From: Lacrimispora sphenoides JCM 1415
Lineage (GTDB): Bacteria; Bacillota; Clostridia; Lachnospirales; Lachnospiraceae
Length of the DNA stretch: 64,000 bases
NCBI RefSeq assembly: GCF_900105615.1
Contig: NZ_LT630003.1
Location: forward strand, 1,798,001 to 1,862,000
Reading direction: 5' to 3'
Of the stretch, positions 1-8,368 are shown piece after piece; the stretch's first letter is position 1; each line of letters starts with the position of its first letter. Made by a program: the position numbers and the translations under genes. The notes beneath the pieces are model-generated. The model was not told the DNA's origin, searched no databases, and saw only the letters and a program-made list of their open reading frames with translations.

Positions 1-220
1 ATATACTAATATTATCAATAAATCAATTCATTTCATGCAAATGATACAAGTTTAGTAATTATATTTAATACTTTTTATGCAAAATGCATAAAATTTATTT
101 ATAGTAAGTTATAATGGAGGATAAATCAAGTGATTTCAATTATTTTTTCCTTATTTTTATCCAGTAATGCCTCTTTAGATAATACATTTTAATAGGTGAT
201 TTACGATTTTTTGCACAATA
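1..220. other. AT-rich intergenic stretch beyond the proA operon end
   Basis: Very AT-rich sequence at the left window edge, past the terminator of the proA transcript. I see no open frame with a ribosome binding site, no clear promoter pair and no repeat shared with the rest of the window. It probably separates the proBA cluster from a gene outside the window. Confidence 0.5.
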
Positions 221-263
221 AAAAACAGGGTGTGCACATTCCTGTAGCATACTCCCTGTTTTT
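221..263 (-). terminator. Intrinsic terminator after proA
   Basis: An inverted repeat (CAGGG with CCCTG, extended by the flanking A and T runs) sits 20 to 60 bases downstream of the proA stop. Read on the minus strand, the stem is followed by a run of T residues, the usual form of an intrinsic terminator. It closes the cluster that includes proB, the DUF896 gene, the cycloligase gene and proA. Confidence 0.75.
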
Positions 264-283
264 CCTTATATGTTTTAACCTAG

Positions 284-1528
284 CTATGGACGTACGTGGC
301 CATCCCCATATATGATATATTTTGTGGTCGTCAGTTCTTTAAGCCCCATAGGACCTCTTGCATGGAGTTTTTGGGTACTGATCCCGATCTCAGCGCCAAA
401 GCCGAATTCGTATCCATCCGTAAAGCGTGTGGATGCATTGACATAAACGGCTGCTGCATCGATCTCATTTAAAAACTTCTGTGCGTTATTATAATTTGAT
501 GTAATGATCGCTTCGGAATGCTTGGTGTTATAACGATTAATGTGGGAAATTGCTTCATCCACAGAGCCAACAATCTTTAAGGACAAAATATAGTCCAGGT
601 ATTCACTGCCCCAATCCTCCTCGGTTGCAGGGACAAATCCCTCTGCCATGGTACAGGCTTCTTCATCCGCCCGGATCTCTACCGATTTCTGAGCGAGCCG
701 CTCTTTTAATAAAGGCAGGAACTGAGGGGCAATTGTTCTGTGGATGACCAGGGATTCGCAGGCATTGCATACTCCGATCCTCTGGGTCTTTGCATTAAAT
801 ATAATATCTAAGGCCATATCAAAATCAGCGGATTCATCGACAAAAATATGGCAGTTTCCGGTTCCTGTTTCAATGACCGGAATGGTACTGTTATCCACAA
901 CAGTTTTTATTAATCCAGCGCCTCCTCTTGGGATCAATACATCCACATATTCCCTAAGACGCATGAATTCCTTTGTTACTTCTCTGTCAGTATCAGTGAT
1001 GAGCTGGATGGCATCCTCCGGAAGGCTGGCATTCCTAAGGCCGGTACGGATCCATTTAACTATGGCCATATTGGATTCCAAAGCATCGCTTCCGCCCTTT
1101 AAGATCACAGCATTTCCTGATTTAAAGCAGAGTCCAAAGGCATCGGCGGTCACGTTGGGCCTGGCTTCATATATAATACCTACAACGCCCAAAGGAACGC
1201 GCTTCTGGCCGATGGTCATGCCATTGGGGCGTATCTTCATGGAAAGCACTTCTCCCACCGGGTCATCCAGCGCAGCCACGGATAAAAGTCCGTCAGCCAT
1301 GGCTTCGATTCTTGCAGGAGTCAGTTCCAGGCGGTCAATCAGTCCGGCGTTCATTCCGGAAGCAGCAGCTTTTATTACATCCTCCTGGTTTGCGGCGAGG
1401 ATTTCCGCTTCTCCTTCCAGCAGGGCTGCTGCCGCTGCCTTTAAGCCTTCATTCTTTCTTGCTGAGCCCTGGATCCCTATAATTCCGGCTGTTTCTTTTG
1501 CTTTTTTTCCGATTTCAGTAATCGTCAT
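284..1528 (-). CDS. proA: Gamma-glutamyl phosphate reductase (glutamate-5-semialdehyde dehydrogenase)
   Basis: Second enzyme of proline synthesis: it reduces gamma-glutamyl phosphate to glutamate-5-semialdehyde with NADPH in the cytoplasm. The 414-residue product has the family's full length. The segment [14 protein letters not shown] carries the expected catalytic cysteine, and the N-terminal half contains the conserved GGSDALESN stretch. The start is placed at the ATG at 1528, eight bases after a clear GGAGG; an in-frame TTG at 1543 overlaps that SD and is rejected. It is the last gene of a cluster with proB, but the DUF896 gene and a formyl-THF cycloligase gene lie between the two proline genes. 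The junction just upstream carries a copy of the modular repeat. Confidence 0.96.
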   Translation of the reverse strand: MTITEIGKKAKETAGIIGIQGSARKNEGLKAAAAALLEGEAEILAANQEDVIKAAASGMNAGLIDRLELTPARIEAMADGLLSVAALDDPVGEVLSMKIRPNGMTIGQKRVPLGVVGIIYEARPNVTADAFGLCFKSGNAVILKGGSDALESNMAIVKWIRTGLRNASLPEDAIQLITDTDREVTKEFMRLREYVDVLIPRGGAGLIKTVVDNSTIPVIETGTGNCHIFVDESADFDMALDIIFNAKTQRIGVCNACESLVIHRTIAPQFLPLLKERLAQKSVEIRADEEACTMAEGFVPATEEDWGSEYLDYILSLKIVGSVDEAISHINRYNTKHSEAIITSNYNNAQKFLNEIDAAAVYVNASTRFTDGYEFGFGAEIGISTQKLHARGPMGLKELTTTKYIIYGDGHVRP

Positions 1529-1545
1529 AAAAGGTTCCTCCAATC

Positions 1546-1626
1546 TTTTCCTTATGATTGCCCTTAAACTTTGGACTGGGCCCGCCCCGCTCTATCGGGT
1601 GTAAAGGGATACCCGAAGGGTGTTCT
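1546..1626. repeat. Modular intergenic repeat, copy A (upstream of proA)
   Basis: One module of the repeat family also present at 28766, 50060, 52180 and 55908. The GC-rich core (GGGCCCRCCCCGC, then CGGGTGTAAAGG) matches the copies at 50087 and 56039. The segment AAGGGATACCCGAAGGGT (1604-1621) is identical to 28855-28872. It lies between the cycloligase stop and proA, with the T/C-rich end facing the proA ribosome binding site. Confidence 0.7.
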
Positions 1627-1651
1627 TAATCAGTATTTCTTTTTTCTTGCT

Positions 1652-1670
1652 CTTAAGGGAATCCCTTAAG
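1652..1670 (-). other. Perfect inverted repeat at the end of the cycloligase gene
   Basis: CTTAAGGG and CCCTTAAG (8 bp, 3-base loop) overlap the stop codon of the formyl-THF cycloligase gene. No T-run follows directly on the minus strand, so it looks like an mRNA end-stabilising or pausing hairpin rather than a strong terminator; this reading is inference. Confidence 0.45.
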
Positions 1671-2208
1671 GAATGATAATCCGGTCCATGCGTTTGTCAT
1701 GTGGTTCCGTAGGAATATGGTCAAAAACCTGGAAGCCGTAGGCTATGGCAATGCGGGGATGGTTTGGTTCTCGTTCAAAGAACCGGTCATAATATCCGCC
1801 GCCGTATCCGAGCCGGTTTCCCGACTTATCAAAAGCAACTCCCGGAACAATCACAGGTGCTTCCGGATCATAGATTTTTAAGCAGGTTGGTTTGGGCTCC
1901 ATAATACCCATGACGCCTTCTTCTAAATCTGCTTTTCCGGAAATGGAATAAAATTCAAGATCCCTTCCAACGACCTTTGGTACTGCTATGTATTTTCCCT
2001 GTTTTAATAATGCTTCCATAAACTTCCAGGTACCAGCCTCCTGGCGAAAGGATACATAACAGTATACACAATATGCCCGAAGGATATCATCAAGGCTTAA
2101 AAGCTGCTCGCAGATGGCATCGTTCCATAGACTCTCGGTAACCGTTTCCAAGGTCTTTCGCTGCTCCTTTATCAATCGCCTGATATCATTCTTCTCCAAC
2201 TTTTCCAT
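1666..2208 (-). CDS. 5-formyltetrahydrofolate cyclo-ligase
   Basis: Converts 5-formyl-THF to 5,10-methenyl-THF using ATP, feeding one-carbon metabolism. At 180 residues it has normal family length. The diagnostic C-terminal motif GNRLGYGGGYYDRF is present at about residues 131-144, and an N-terminal basic segment (RRLIKEQRK) matches the nucleotide-binding region. The ATG at 2208 lies inside the 3' end of the upstream DUF896 gene (23-base overlap in another frame), and the SD is weak, so translation is probably coupled to that gene. The genetic symbol differs between species (ygfA, yqgN), so none is assigned. Confidence 0.93.
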   Translation of the reverse strand: MEKLEKNDIRRLIKEQRKTLETVTESLWNDAICEQLLSLDDILRAYCVYCYVSFRQEAGTWKFMEALLKQGKYIAVPKVVGRDLEFYSISGKADLEEGVMGIMEPKPTCLKIYDPEAPVIVPGVAFDKSGNRLGYGGGYYDRFFEREPNHPRIAIAYGFQVFDHIPTEPHDKRMDRIIIP

Positions 2209-2407
2209 ACTTTTTACCCAAATCCGTTACGGATCCGTCTTCCTCCTGAATGGAAATGTTGTTTAAATTTCCCCGTAAGCTATTGCGGATGGATTCGATA
2301 TACTCTCTTCGTAAAGCAGCCTGCTCCGCCTGTTCTTCTTCCGATAATCCTGTTGCTTTTGATTTATGATAAAGTGTATTGATTCTGTCGATCTTATCCT
2401 GATTCAT
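2186..2407 (-). CDS. DUF896 family small protein (YnzC-like)
   Basis: A 73-residue acidic, helical protein. The opening NQDKIDRINTLYHKSK and the following GLSEEEQAEQAALRREYI are the signature of the DUF896/YnzC family. These are cytoplasmic two-helix proteins widespread in Firmicutes, in Bacillus linked to the SOS regulon; no biochemical role is firmly established. The ATG follows AAGGAG at normal spacing. It sits between proB (10 bases upstream) and the overlapping cycloligase gene, so it is cotranscribed with both. I see no LexA-type site here. Confidence 0.85.
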   Translation of the reverse strand: MNQDKIDRINTLYHKSKATGLSEEEQAEQAALRREYIESIRNSLRGNLNNISIQEEDGSVTDLGKKYGKVGEE

Positions 2408-2417
2408 AGGGTTCTCC

Positions 2418-3293
2418 TTAATATTCGTGATTAATATAGTCCATTAAGTCAAAGTCATGGTTTGGATGGGCCAGGAACAGGGTTCCTTTTTCTTCGCCTG
2501 TTACGATCTGCTCAATGACCTCTACCTGGTCACCGTTTGCAATGACCATATCGGAACCGCTGTCCGTAGCAATACGGGCGGCAGCAAGCTTTGCAGCCAT
2601 GCCTCCGGTGCCCACATCGCTTCCGGAAGTGGATTTTCCCATATCGAGCAGCTTAGGCGTGATTTCTTTTACCAAGCCGATAAATTCTGCCTTCGGGTTT
2701 TGTCTGGGATCATCGGAATAAAGGCCGTCAATATCCGATAATAAAATCAAAAGATCTGCCCCGATCAATGCGGCAACAATGGCGGAAAGCCGGTCATTAT
2801 CACCAAAATTATCTACCAGAGGAATTTCAGAGGTGGATACGGTATCGTTCTCATTGACAATGGGGATGGTCCCAAGTTTTAAAAGTTCATCAAAGGTGTT
2901 CTGGGCATTATAACGGCTGCTGTCATTAACCATAGTATTTTTGGTTAAAAGAACTTGTGCCGCTATTTGATTATATTCAGCAAACAGTTTTTGGTACACC
3001 ATCATGAGCCTGGCCTGGCCCACGGCGGCGAATGCCTGTTTTTCTGATATGGTAACAGGTCTGGTATGGTACCCAAGAGCCTGACGTCCTGCTGCAATTG
3101 CGCCGGAGGAAACTAAAACCACCTGCTTTCCCTGTCCTTTTAAATCGCTGATTACCCGAACCAGCTTTTCAATTTTCATCAGATTCAAATCCCCTGTGTA
3201 GGCATGGGTTAAGGATGAGGATCCGATCTTTATCACAATCCTTTTTTTATCCTTTAGTTTCTCTCGTTCTGAGACGTTCATCTTCATTATCAT
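2418..3293 (-). CDS. proB: Glutamate 5-kinase, short form without PUA domain
   Basis: First step of proline synthesis: phosphorylates glutamate to gamma-glutamyl phosphate. The amino-acid kinase fold is clear: RIVIKIGSSSLT near the N-terminus, VLVSSGAIAAG, and the substrate region IPIVNENDTVST with DNDRLSA. At about 291 residues it ends right after the kinase domain, so it lacks the C-terminal PUA domain of the E. coli-type enzyme (about 367 residues). Three in-frame ATGs (3293, 3287, 3281) compete and the SD is weak, so the exact start is uncertain. Transcription continues into the DUF896 gene, the cycloligase gene and proA. Confidence 0.95.
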   Translation of the reverse strand: MIMKMNVSEREKLKDKKRIVIKIGSSSLTHAYTGDLNLMKIEKLVRVISDLKGQGKQVVLVSSGAIAAGRQALGYHTRPVTISEKQAFAAVGQARLMMVYQKLFAEYNQIAAQVLLTKNTMVNDSSRYNAQNTFDELLKLGTIPIVNENDTVSTSEIPLVDNFGDNDRLSAIVAALIGADLLILLSDIDGLYSDDPRQNPKAEFIGLVKEITPKLLDMGKSTSGSDVGTGGMAAKLAAARIATDSGSDMVIANGDQVEVIEQIVTGEEKGTLFLAHPNHDFDLMDYINHEY

Positions 3294-3351
3294 CTGCTTT
3301 CTGTATTTCTTTTTGTTTCATATCTTACATCATTTTTGTGGTTTCGTCAAT

Positions 3352-4947
3352 TTATAAAGAAAACCTGTCAAATCTGGAAGCAATGGCTTCCGCCACTTTT
3401 AAGCCGTCCATTGCAGCAGAGGTGATCCCTCCAGCATAGCCGGCGCCCTCTCCGCATGGATAGATTCCGTTGATACTGCATTCAAAGGCTTCGTCTCTTG
3501 GAATGCGTACCGGTGAAGAGGTTCTGCTTTCCACACCAGCCAGGATGGCGTCCTGCCTGGAAAAACCGTGAATCCGTCGTTCAAAGGATTCCACTCCCTG
3601 GATCAGGGATTCTGATAAGTATTCAGGAAGAAAGTCTCTCATGTTGGCAAAATCATATAAACCTTTAAAGGCCGGTTCTACATCGCCAAATGCCTTTGAG
3701 GGCTGATTCTTTTTAAAATCCCCGTAAAGCTGGACTGGAATTTTACCGCTGCTGCTTAAAAAGGCTGCTTCTTCCAGCCGTCTTTGATAAGCGATTCCGG
3801 CAAGGGGAGTTGCTCCGCCAAAATCCTCTGGTGTTACGGTAACAATCAGAGCACTGTTGGCATTTACGCCATCCCTCTTGTGATAGCTCATACCGTTTAC
3901 TGCAAGCCTGTGCTCCTCTGAGGAGGCATTGACTACATATCCTCCGGGACACATACAGAAGGAATATACACCTCTTCCGTTTGTACACTGATGGGTCAGC
4001 TTGTAATCCGCCGGGCCCAGTATCGGATGGTCTCCAGTTCCATACTGAGAACGGTTTATGTTTTCCTGTGGATGCTGGATTCTTAAGCCCACAGCAAAAG
4101 CCTTTGCTTCCATTGGAATGCCTCTTTTATCCAAGACTTCAAACGTGTCCCTGGCGCTGTGTCCGATAGCCAGCACAAGAATTTCTGTGGGAATCTCTTT
4201 CTTTTCATCGACCACTACTCCCTGCAGCCTGCCGTTTTTTACGTTAAAATCGGTCACACGGCTGTTAAAACGGACCTCTCCTCCAAGATTTATGATCTCC
4301 TCCCTCATTCCTTTCACGATGCCGCTTAAAACATCGGTGCCGATATGAGGCTTATTTACATAGAGAATAGAGGGATCAGCTCCAAATTCCACGAAAAGCT
4401 CCAACACCTTCCGGTTCCTCATAAGAGGATCTTTCACAAGGGTATTAAGCTTTCCATCGGAAAAGGTGCCTGCGCCTCCCTCTCCAAACTGTACATTACA
4501 ATCCGGTTTTAATGTCCCGCCATTCCAGAATAAGTCCACTGCCTCCCTGCGCTTTTCCACGGACTCTCCTCGTTCCAGAAGAAGGGGATGGTATCCGTGT
4601 CTTGCCAGCATGAGCCCGCAAAAAAGTCCGGCCGGTCCGGCACCGATGATAACCGGCCGGCTGGTCATTCGTTCAGTACCCGGCTTTGGAAAGGAATATT
4701 CTTTTTTCTCTGATATTCCAATATCTCCGCTTTTTGCTTTATGTATCACATACTCTTCTTTTGTAGTTTCCACATCGATGCTGTAAGTAAAATGGATTTC
4801 CTCTTTTTTTCTTGCATCAACAGACTGTTTGATTATTTGAATGGAGCGGATTTCCTTTACCGGAATTTTTAGTGTTTTTGCTGCCTTCGCCCATAAGGCC
4901 TCTTCTGTGTGATCCACCGGCAGCTTTAATTGATTAATTCTGATCAT
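3352..4947 (-). CDS. FAD-dependent dehydrogenase (COG2509-type)
   Basis: Predicted cytoplasmic flavoprotein of about 531 residues. After an N-terminal domain of about 95 residues comes a dinucleotide-binding motif, PVIIGAGPAGLFCGLMLAR, followed by GTFSDGKLNT and a C-terminal FAD-binding region, NGIYPCGEGAGYAGGITSAA. This layout matches the conserved 'NAD(FAD)-utilising dehydrogenase' family whose substrate is unknown. The start is put at the ATG at 4947, where GAGGAA lies six bases upstream; an earlier in-frame start near 5061 would lie deep in the preceding gene. It overlaps the 3' end of the HI0933-type oxidoreductase gene by 14 bases, so the two flavoproteins are translationally coupled. 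Confidence 0.85.
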   Translation of the reverse strand: MIRINQLKLPVDHTEEALWAKAAKTLKIPVKEIRSIQIIKQSVDARKKEEIHFTYSIDVETTKEEYVIHKAKSGDIGISEKKEYSFPKPGTERMTSRPVIIGAGPAGLFCGLMLARHGYHPLLLERGESVEKRREAVDLFWNGGTLKPDCNVQFGEGGAGTFSDGKLNTLVKDPLMRNRKVLELFVEFGADPSILYVNKPHIGTDVLSGIVKGMREEIINLGGEVRFNSRVTDFNVKNGRLQGVVVDEKKEIPTEILVLAIGHSARDTFEVLDKRGIPMEAKAFAVGLRIQHPQENINRSQYGTGDHPILGPADYKLTHQCTNGRGVYSFCMCPGGYVVNASSEEHRLAVNGMSYHKRDGVNANSALIVTVTPEDFGGATPLAGIAYQRRLEEAAFLSSSGKIPVQLYGDFKKNQPSKAFGDVEPAFKGLYDFANMRDFLPEYLSESLIQGVESFERRIHGFSRQDAILAGVESRTSSPVRIPRDEAFECSINGIYPCGEGAGYAGGITSAAMDGLKVAEAIASRFDRFSL

Positions 4948-6187
4948 TACGTTCCTCATTCCTGCCCCGAAGGACAGCCTTTCCTGCACTAGTACCTGCC
5001 AGTATGCCGCAAGACCACGCCCACTGAAGGTTATAACCTCCGCAGATGCCGTCCACGTCAAGAATTTCCCCAGCCAGGTAAAGTCCGTTCATTAGTTTTG
5101 ACTCCATGGTATTAGGGTCCACATCCCTGGTATCAATGCCTCCGCTGCACACCTGAGCCTGATCAAAGGAATTAGTGGCTATGATTTCTGTTTTAAGTCC
5201 CTTTAAAGCAGAGGCCAGCTTTTTAATCTGCAGGGTTGTGATATCTTTAACAAAGCCTTTCTCTGGGATCCCGGCTTCCTTTAAAAGAATCCGGGCAAGC
5301 TTGTGATTTAATACGCCATTTAAAAATTCTTCCGCCGGCCGGTAACGAAAGCGCGTTGCCCTTTCCGAAAGAAGCTGTCTGGTACTGTTAAAATCCATGG
5401 AAGGTAATAAATCCAGCTCTGCCGTCACCTGCCGGCCTGCATCGATTCCCCCGGCAGCAAAACGGCTGACCTGGAAAACCGGAATGCCGGAGATTCCATA
5501 ATCCGTGAACTGAAGTTCCCCGCGGTCTTCTGCTGCAGTTTTTCCGTCTATTTTGAGCGTCACAGAAGCCTCTGTCCTGACACCGGCTGCCTGTTTGTAC
5601 CACTTTTCCCTGCACTTTAGCTGTACCAAAGCAGGCAGCGGCTTAATAATGCGGTGCCCCAAAGCCCTCGCCAGCTGATAACCGCTTCCATCGGATCCTG
5701 TTTTTGGTGCCGCCATGGAACCTGCCGCTAATATGATGGCATCTGCCTTTTTCTTTCCTTTGGAAGTCATCAGGGTTAAATCCTTCCTTATCTCCTCAAC
5801 CTGACAGTCAGTGATGATGGAAACGCCCAGATGGTTAAGTTCAAAAAGTAGCGCTTCTAAAACGGAGACAGCTTGTCCGGTATTGGGATAGACATATCCA
5901 TTCCGGTCTGTAAGTACAAGACCCAGGTCCTGGAAAAATTCCAATGTCTGTTCCACCGTTATGTGATCCAGCACTTTTTTAATAAACTCCTGCTGACCTC
6001 CCCGGTAAGCGCCATCAGGGGTCATTCGATTGGTTAAATTGCATTTCCCATTACCGGTGGAAAGAAGTTTTTTTCCCGGTTTGGCTGTATGTTCTAAAAC
6101 GGTAACAGAAGCACCCTGTCTGGCTGCCTGGATAGCCGCTGCCAGACCGGAAGCTCCTGCTCCTACGATGAATACCTGTTGTTTCAT
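4934..6187 (-). CDS. HI0933/BaiN-type NAD(P)/FAD-dependent oxidoreductase
   Basis: 417-residue flavoprotein. The N-terminus carries the Rossmann motif FIVGAGASGLAAAIQAARQG and the family signature GKKLLSTGNGKCNLTN. The C-terminus has the FAD contact segment GLYLAGEILDVDGICGGYNL. Members are soluble flavoproteins of mostly unknown substrate; BaiN in bile-acid 7-dehydroxylating clostridia belongs to this family, but nothing here supports that specific role. The SD is excellent (AGGAGG). It is followed by the other FAD protein gene with a short overlap and preceded, after 66 bases, by the BofC-like gene. Confidence 0.88.
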   Translation of the reverse strand: MKQQVFIVGAGASGLAAAIQAARQGASVTVLEHTAKPGKKLLSTGNGKCNLTNRMTPDGAYRGGQQEFIKKVLDHITVEQTLEFFQDLGLVLTDRNGYVYPNTGQAVSVLEALLFELNHLGVSIITDCQVEEIRKDLTLMTSKGKKKADAIILAAGSMAAPKTGSDGSGYQLARALGHRIIKPLPALVQLKCREKWYKQAAGVRTEASVTLKIDGKTAAEDRGELQFTDYGISGIPVFQVSRFAAGGIDAGRQVTAELDLLPSMDFNSTRQLLSERATRFRYRPAEEFLNGVLNHKLARILLKEAGIPEKGFVKDITTLQIKKLASALKGLKTEIIATNSFDQAQVCSGGIDTRDVDPNTMESKLMNGLYLAGEILDVDGICGGYNLQWAWSCGILAGTSAGKAVLRGRNEERNDQN

Positions 6188-6253
6188 AAAATCCTCCTGT
6201 ATCCTCAGACAGACTTATTGTATCCAGTTTGCCTCTTCATTTCAAGTATTTCT

Positions 6254-6640
6254 TTAGCTTGTATAGGATTCCAGGTAATTAAATACCTCGATCATGGAAG
6301 AAAACCATATGCCATCCATTAATTTCCCACGCTCTTCCTCGGGAAAGTCAGTGACGGGCATATGGGTATAAAGGCAGATGGTTGTTTTATCCTGGTAGAG
6401 GACGAGAAGATATCCGTCCTCTGAGACAAGATAAAATTTTTCTTTGCCTTTTGCATTTACGGTTTCAACCTCTTCCTGGTTTATAACAATCTGCGCTTCC
6501 GTTACAGTTTCTGTTTCTATGGTTGCCCCCGGCAGAGCCTCCTCATGCCTTACGCTGTCCTTTGTAATGGCAAATCCAATTCCTAAGCAGATGGCGGATG
6601 CCGCTACGAACAAAAGAAAGCAGAACATATACTTCTTCAT
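6254..6640 (-). CDS. Exported or membrane-anchored protein with BofC C-terminal-like domain
   Basis: 128 residues. The N-terminus (MKKYMFCFLLFVAASAICLGIGFAI) is a signal peptide or signal anchor. After a polar linker of about 45 residues, the segment from about residue 68 (KFYLVSEDGYLLVLYQDK, then a HMPV turn, GIWFSS and a final YLESY) follows the pattern of the BofC C-terminal domain. In Bacillus, BofC acts in the forespore-mother cell space on the sigma-K checkpoint, but this domain is also common in small clostridial proteins of unknown role. The SD AAGGAGG is strong. The domain call is by eye and moderately certain; the role is unknown. Confidence 0.55.
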   Translation of the reverse strand: MKKYMFCFLLFVAASAICLGIGFAITKDSVRHEEALPGATIETETVTEAQIVINQEEVETVNAKGKEKFYLVSEDGYLLVLYQDKTTICLYTHMPVTDFPEEERGKLMDGIWFSSMIEVFNYLESYTS

Positions 6641-6694
6641 GAGTTGATACCTCCTTCATGTAAGTATAGTATCTGCCTTCTTCCTGGGTTTTAA

Positions 6695-8368
6695 TCACAA
6701 AAGATGGAATTTTCTTGCAATGCGCACCAGCTTCTTCCCTCCGGGAACGCTTAAAAGCTCTGCTTCATCTACACAGCGCAATTTTAAAAGAAGAATTCCA
6801 TAAACCACCACAGCTATCGCTATAGCGGCAAGAACACTGAATACATTACGCTTTAAGGTCAGATGCACAAGGAAATAGGTGCCGTAAGCAGCCGCTCCCA
6901 TAACTCCCGATGCAAGGATAGGAATAATAAATGTTTTCTTGATTTCCTGCCTGTAATTTAAAAATCGATTGATTGCGGCTCCGTTTAAGATACACATGGT
7001 AAGGGCAAATAGGATGTTGGAGTAAACCACGCTGTAGATTCCCATCCGGAATCCGAAAAGCATGATACACAGGATGATTACATGAAGGATCAGGGAAATG
7101 ATCGCATTCTTTAAAGGGGTCTGCATCCGGTTGATCCCCTGTAATACTCCATTGGTCACTGTGGAAAGGGAGAAAAACATGACTGCCACAGATCCGTACA
7201 TCATCATCTTAATAAGAGACGAGTTGTCATTCCTACTGAATAACAGGTTGCAGATAGGTCCTGCCAGTACGGTAAGGCCGACCGTAGCCGGTATGGCGAT
7301 GAGCATGGAAAAACGAATCACCATGGAAACCTTGCTTTTTAACTGTCCTCTCTGACCTTCTGCCATTGCTCTTGAAAGGGATGGGATAAGGGCGGAGGAA
7401 AGGGAATTGGCAATTGCCACCGGAATGTTAAAGAGAAGCTGGTACTTCCCGATTACGCCCCAGTTGGAAGCAATCTCCGAAGCGCCCATGCCCATAGCCG
7501 TCATGCCGTTTCCATAGATGCTGTTGTCAATCACTGTACTGATGTTATAAGCCACGCTGCTTAAAACAATGGGAAAGACTGTCATGAAAAGAACGCCGGA
7601 AAGTTCTCCATAGGATTCCCGACGCCTTGTCCTGTCCCTTCTTGCCTGTTTTCTCATAATTGGCCTGTAGCTCAATAAAATAAACAGGAGAAACAGCAGG
7701 GCAGCCACAGCTCCTGCTCCTGTACCAATCGTTCCTCCCGCTGCTCCAAGAGCAAAGGAGTATTCCGTTGATCCGTGAACCAGATTGGACTTAAGCCCTG
7801 CCTGAAACAGCCTGGAAGCTGCGTATACACTAATAATTGCATTGACGATCTGTTCAAGTACCTGGGATATGGCTGTTGGAAGCATGGTCCCAATCCCCTG
7901 GAAATAGCCCCGAAATACGCCCAGATAGGCAATCACCCAAATGGTGGGGGCAAGTGTCTTTAAGGCATAAAAGGTATAAGGCATCTTTAAAAAATGGCTG
8001 GCAAACAGATCCGCTCCAAACCAAAGCACAGCAGCTCCCAGTCCTCCTACAACCGTACCGTAAAACAGGGAAACCTTTAACACCCTTATGGAATTGCAGT
8101 ACTCCTTTCTCGCCAGCCTTGTGGCAATCATCTTTGATACTGCCGTAGGCAGGCTGTAAGATGATACAATCAAAAGGAGGGAATAAATGGAATAGGCAGA
8201 GCTATAATATCCATTTCCTTCATTCCCTAAAATATCCGCCAAAGGGATGCGGTAAAACATTCCAATGATCCGTACGATGATGCCTGCCACCGCAAGGATA
8301 ACTCCCTGGATCAGGAAATTGGAAGATCCCCTTTTTACCTGTTTTTTACTTGTCCTATTCTTTTCCAT
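6695..8368 (-). CDS. MviN/SpoVB-like polysaccharide flippase of the MOP superfamily
   Basis: 557-residue integral membrane protein with about 14 hydrophobic segments. The N-terminal FLIQGVILAVAGIIVRIIGM and the following FYRIPLADILGNEGNGYYSS are typical of the SpoVB/YtgP/MurJ branch of the oligosaccharidyl-lipid flippase family. Such proteins move lipid-linked wall precursors across the membrane. Its position at the end of the yqfC-yqfD-phoH-ybeY run suggests a sporulation or cell-wall role, but whether it is the MurJ, SpoVB or another paralogue cannot be told here. The start overlaps the end of the DUF3048 lipoprotein gene by 14 bases and has little SD of its own, implying coupling. Confidence 0.85.
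   Translation of the reverse strand: MEKNRTSKKQVKRGSSNFLIQGVILAVAGIIVRIIGMFYRIPLADILGNEGNGYYSSAYSIYSLLLIVSSYSLPTAVSKMIATRLARKEYCNSIRVLKVSLFYGTVVGGLGAAVLWFGADLFASHFLKMPYTFYALKTLAPTIWVIAYLGVFRGYFQGIGTMLPTAISQVLEQIVNAIISVYAASRLFQAGLKSNLVHGSTEYSFALGAAGGTIGTGAGAVAALLFLLFILLSYRPIMRKQARRDRTRRRESYGELSGVLFMTVFPIVLSSVAYNISTVIDNSIYGNGMTAMGMGASEIASNWGVIGKYQLLFNIPVAIANSLSSALIPSLSRAMAEGQRGQLKSKVSMVIRFSMLIAIPATVGLTVLAGPICNLLFSRNDNSSLIKMMMYGSVAVMFFSLSTVTNGVLQGINRMQTPLKNAIISLILHVIILCIMLFGFRMGIYSVVYSNILFALTMCILNGAAINRFLNYRQEIKKTFIIPILASGVMGAAAYGTYFLVHLTLKRNVFSVLAAIAIAVVVYGILLLKLRCVDEAELLSVPGGKKLVRIARKFHLL

Noticed and set aside
744-1604. Long plus-strand open frame of about 286 codons opposite proA
   Set aside because: It is the antisense shadow of proA: no SD, no recognisable domain, Ser/Pro-rich composition typical of reverse-frame translation.
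7672-8148. Overlapping open frames inside the flippase gene
   Set aside because: They lack SD sites and domain features and follow from the biased base composition of the membrane protein gene.
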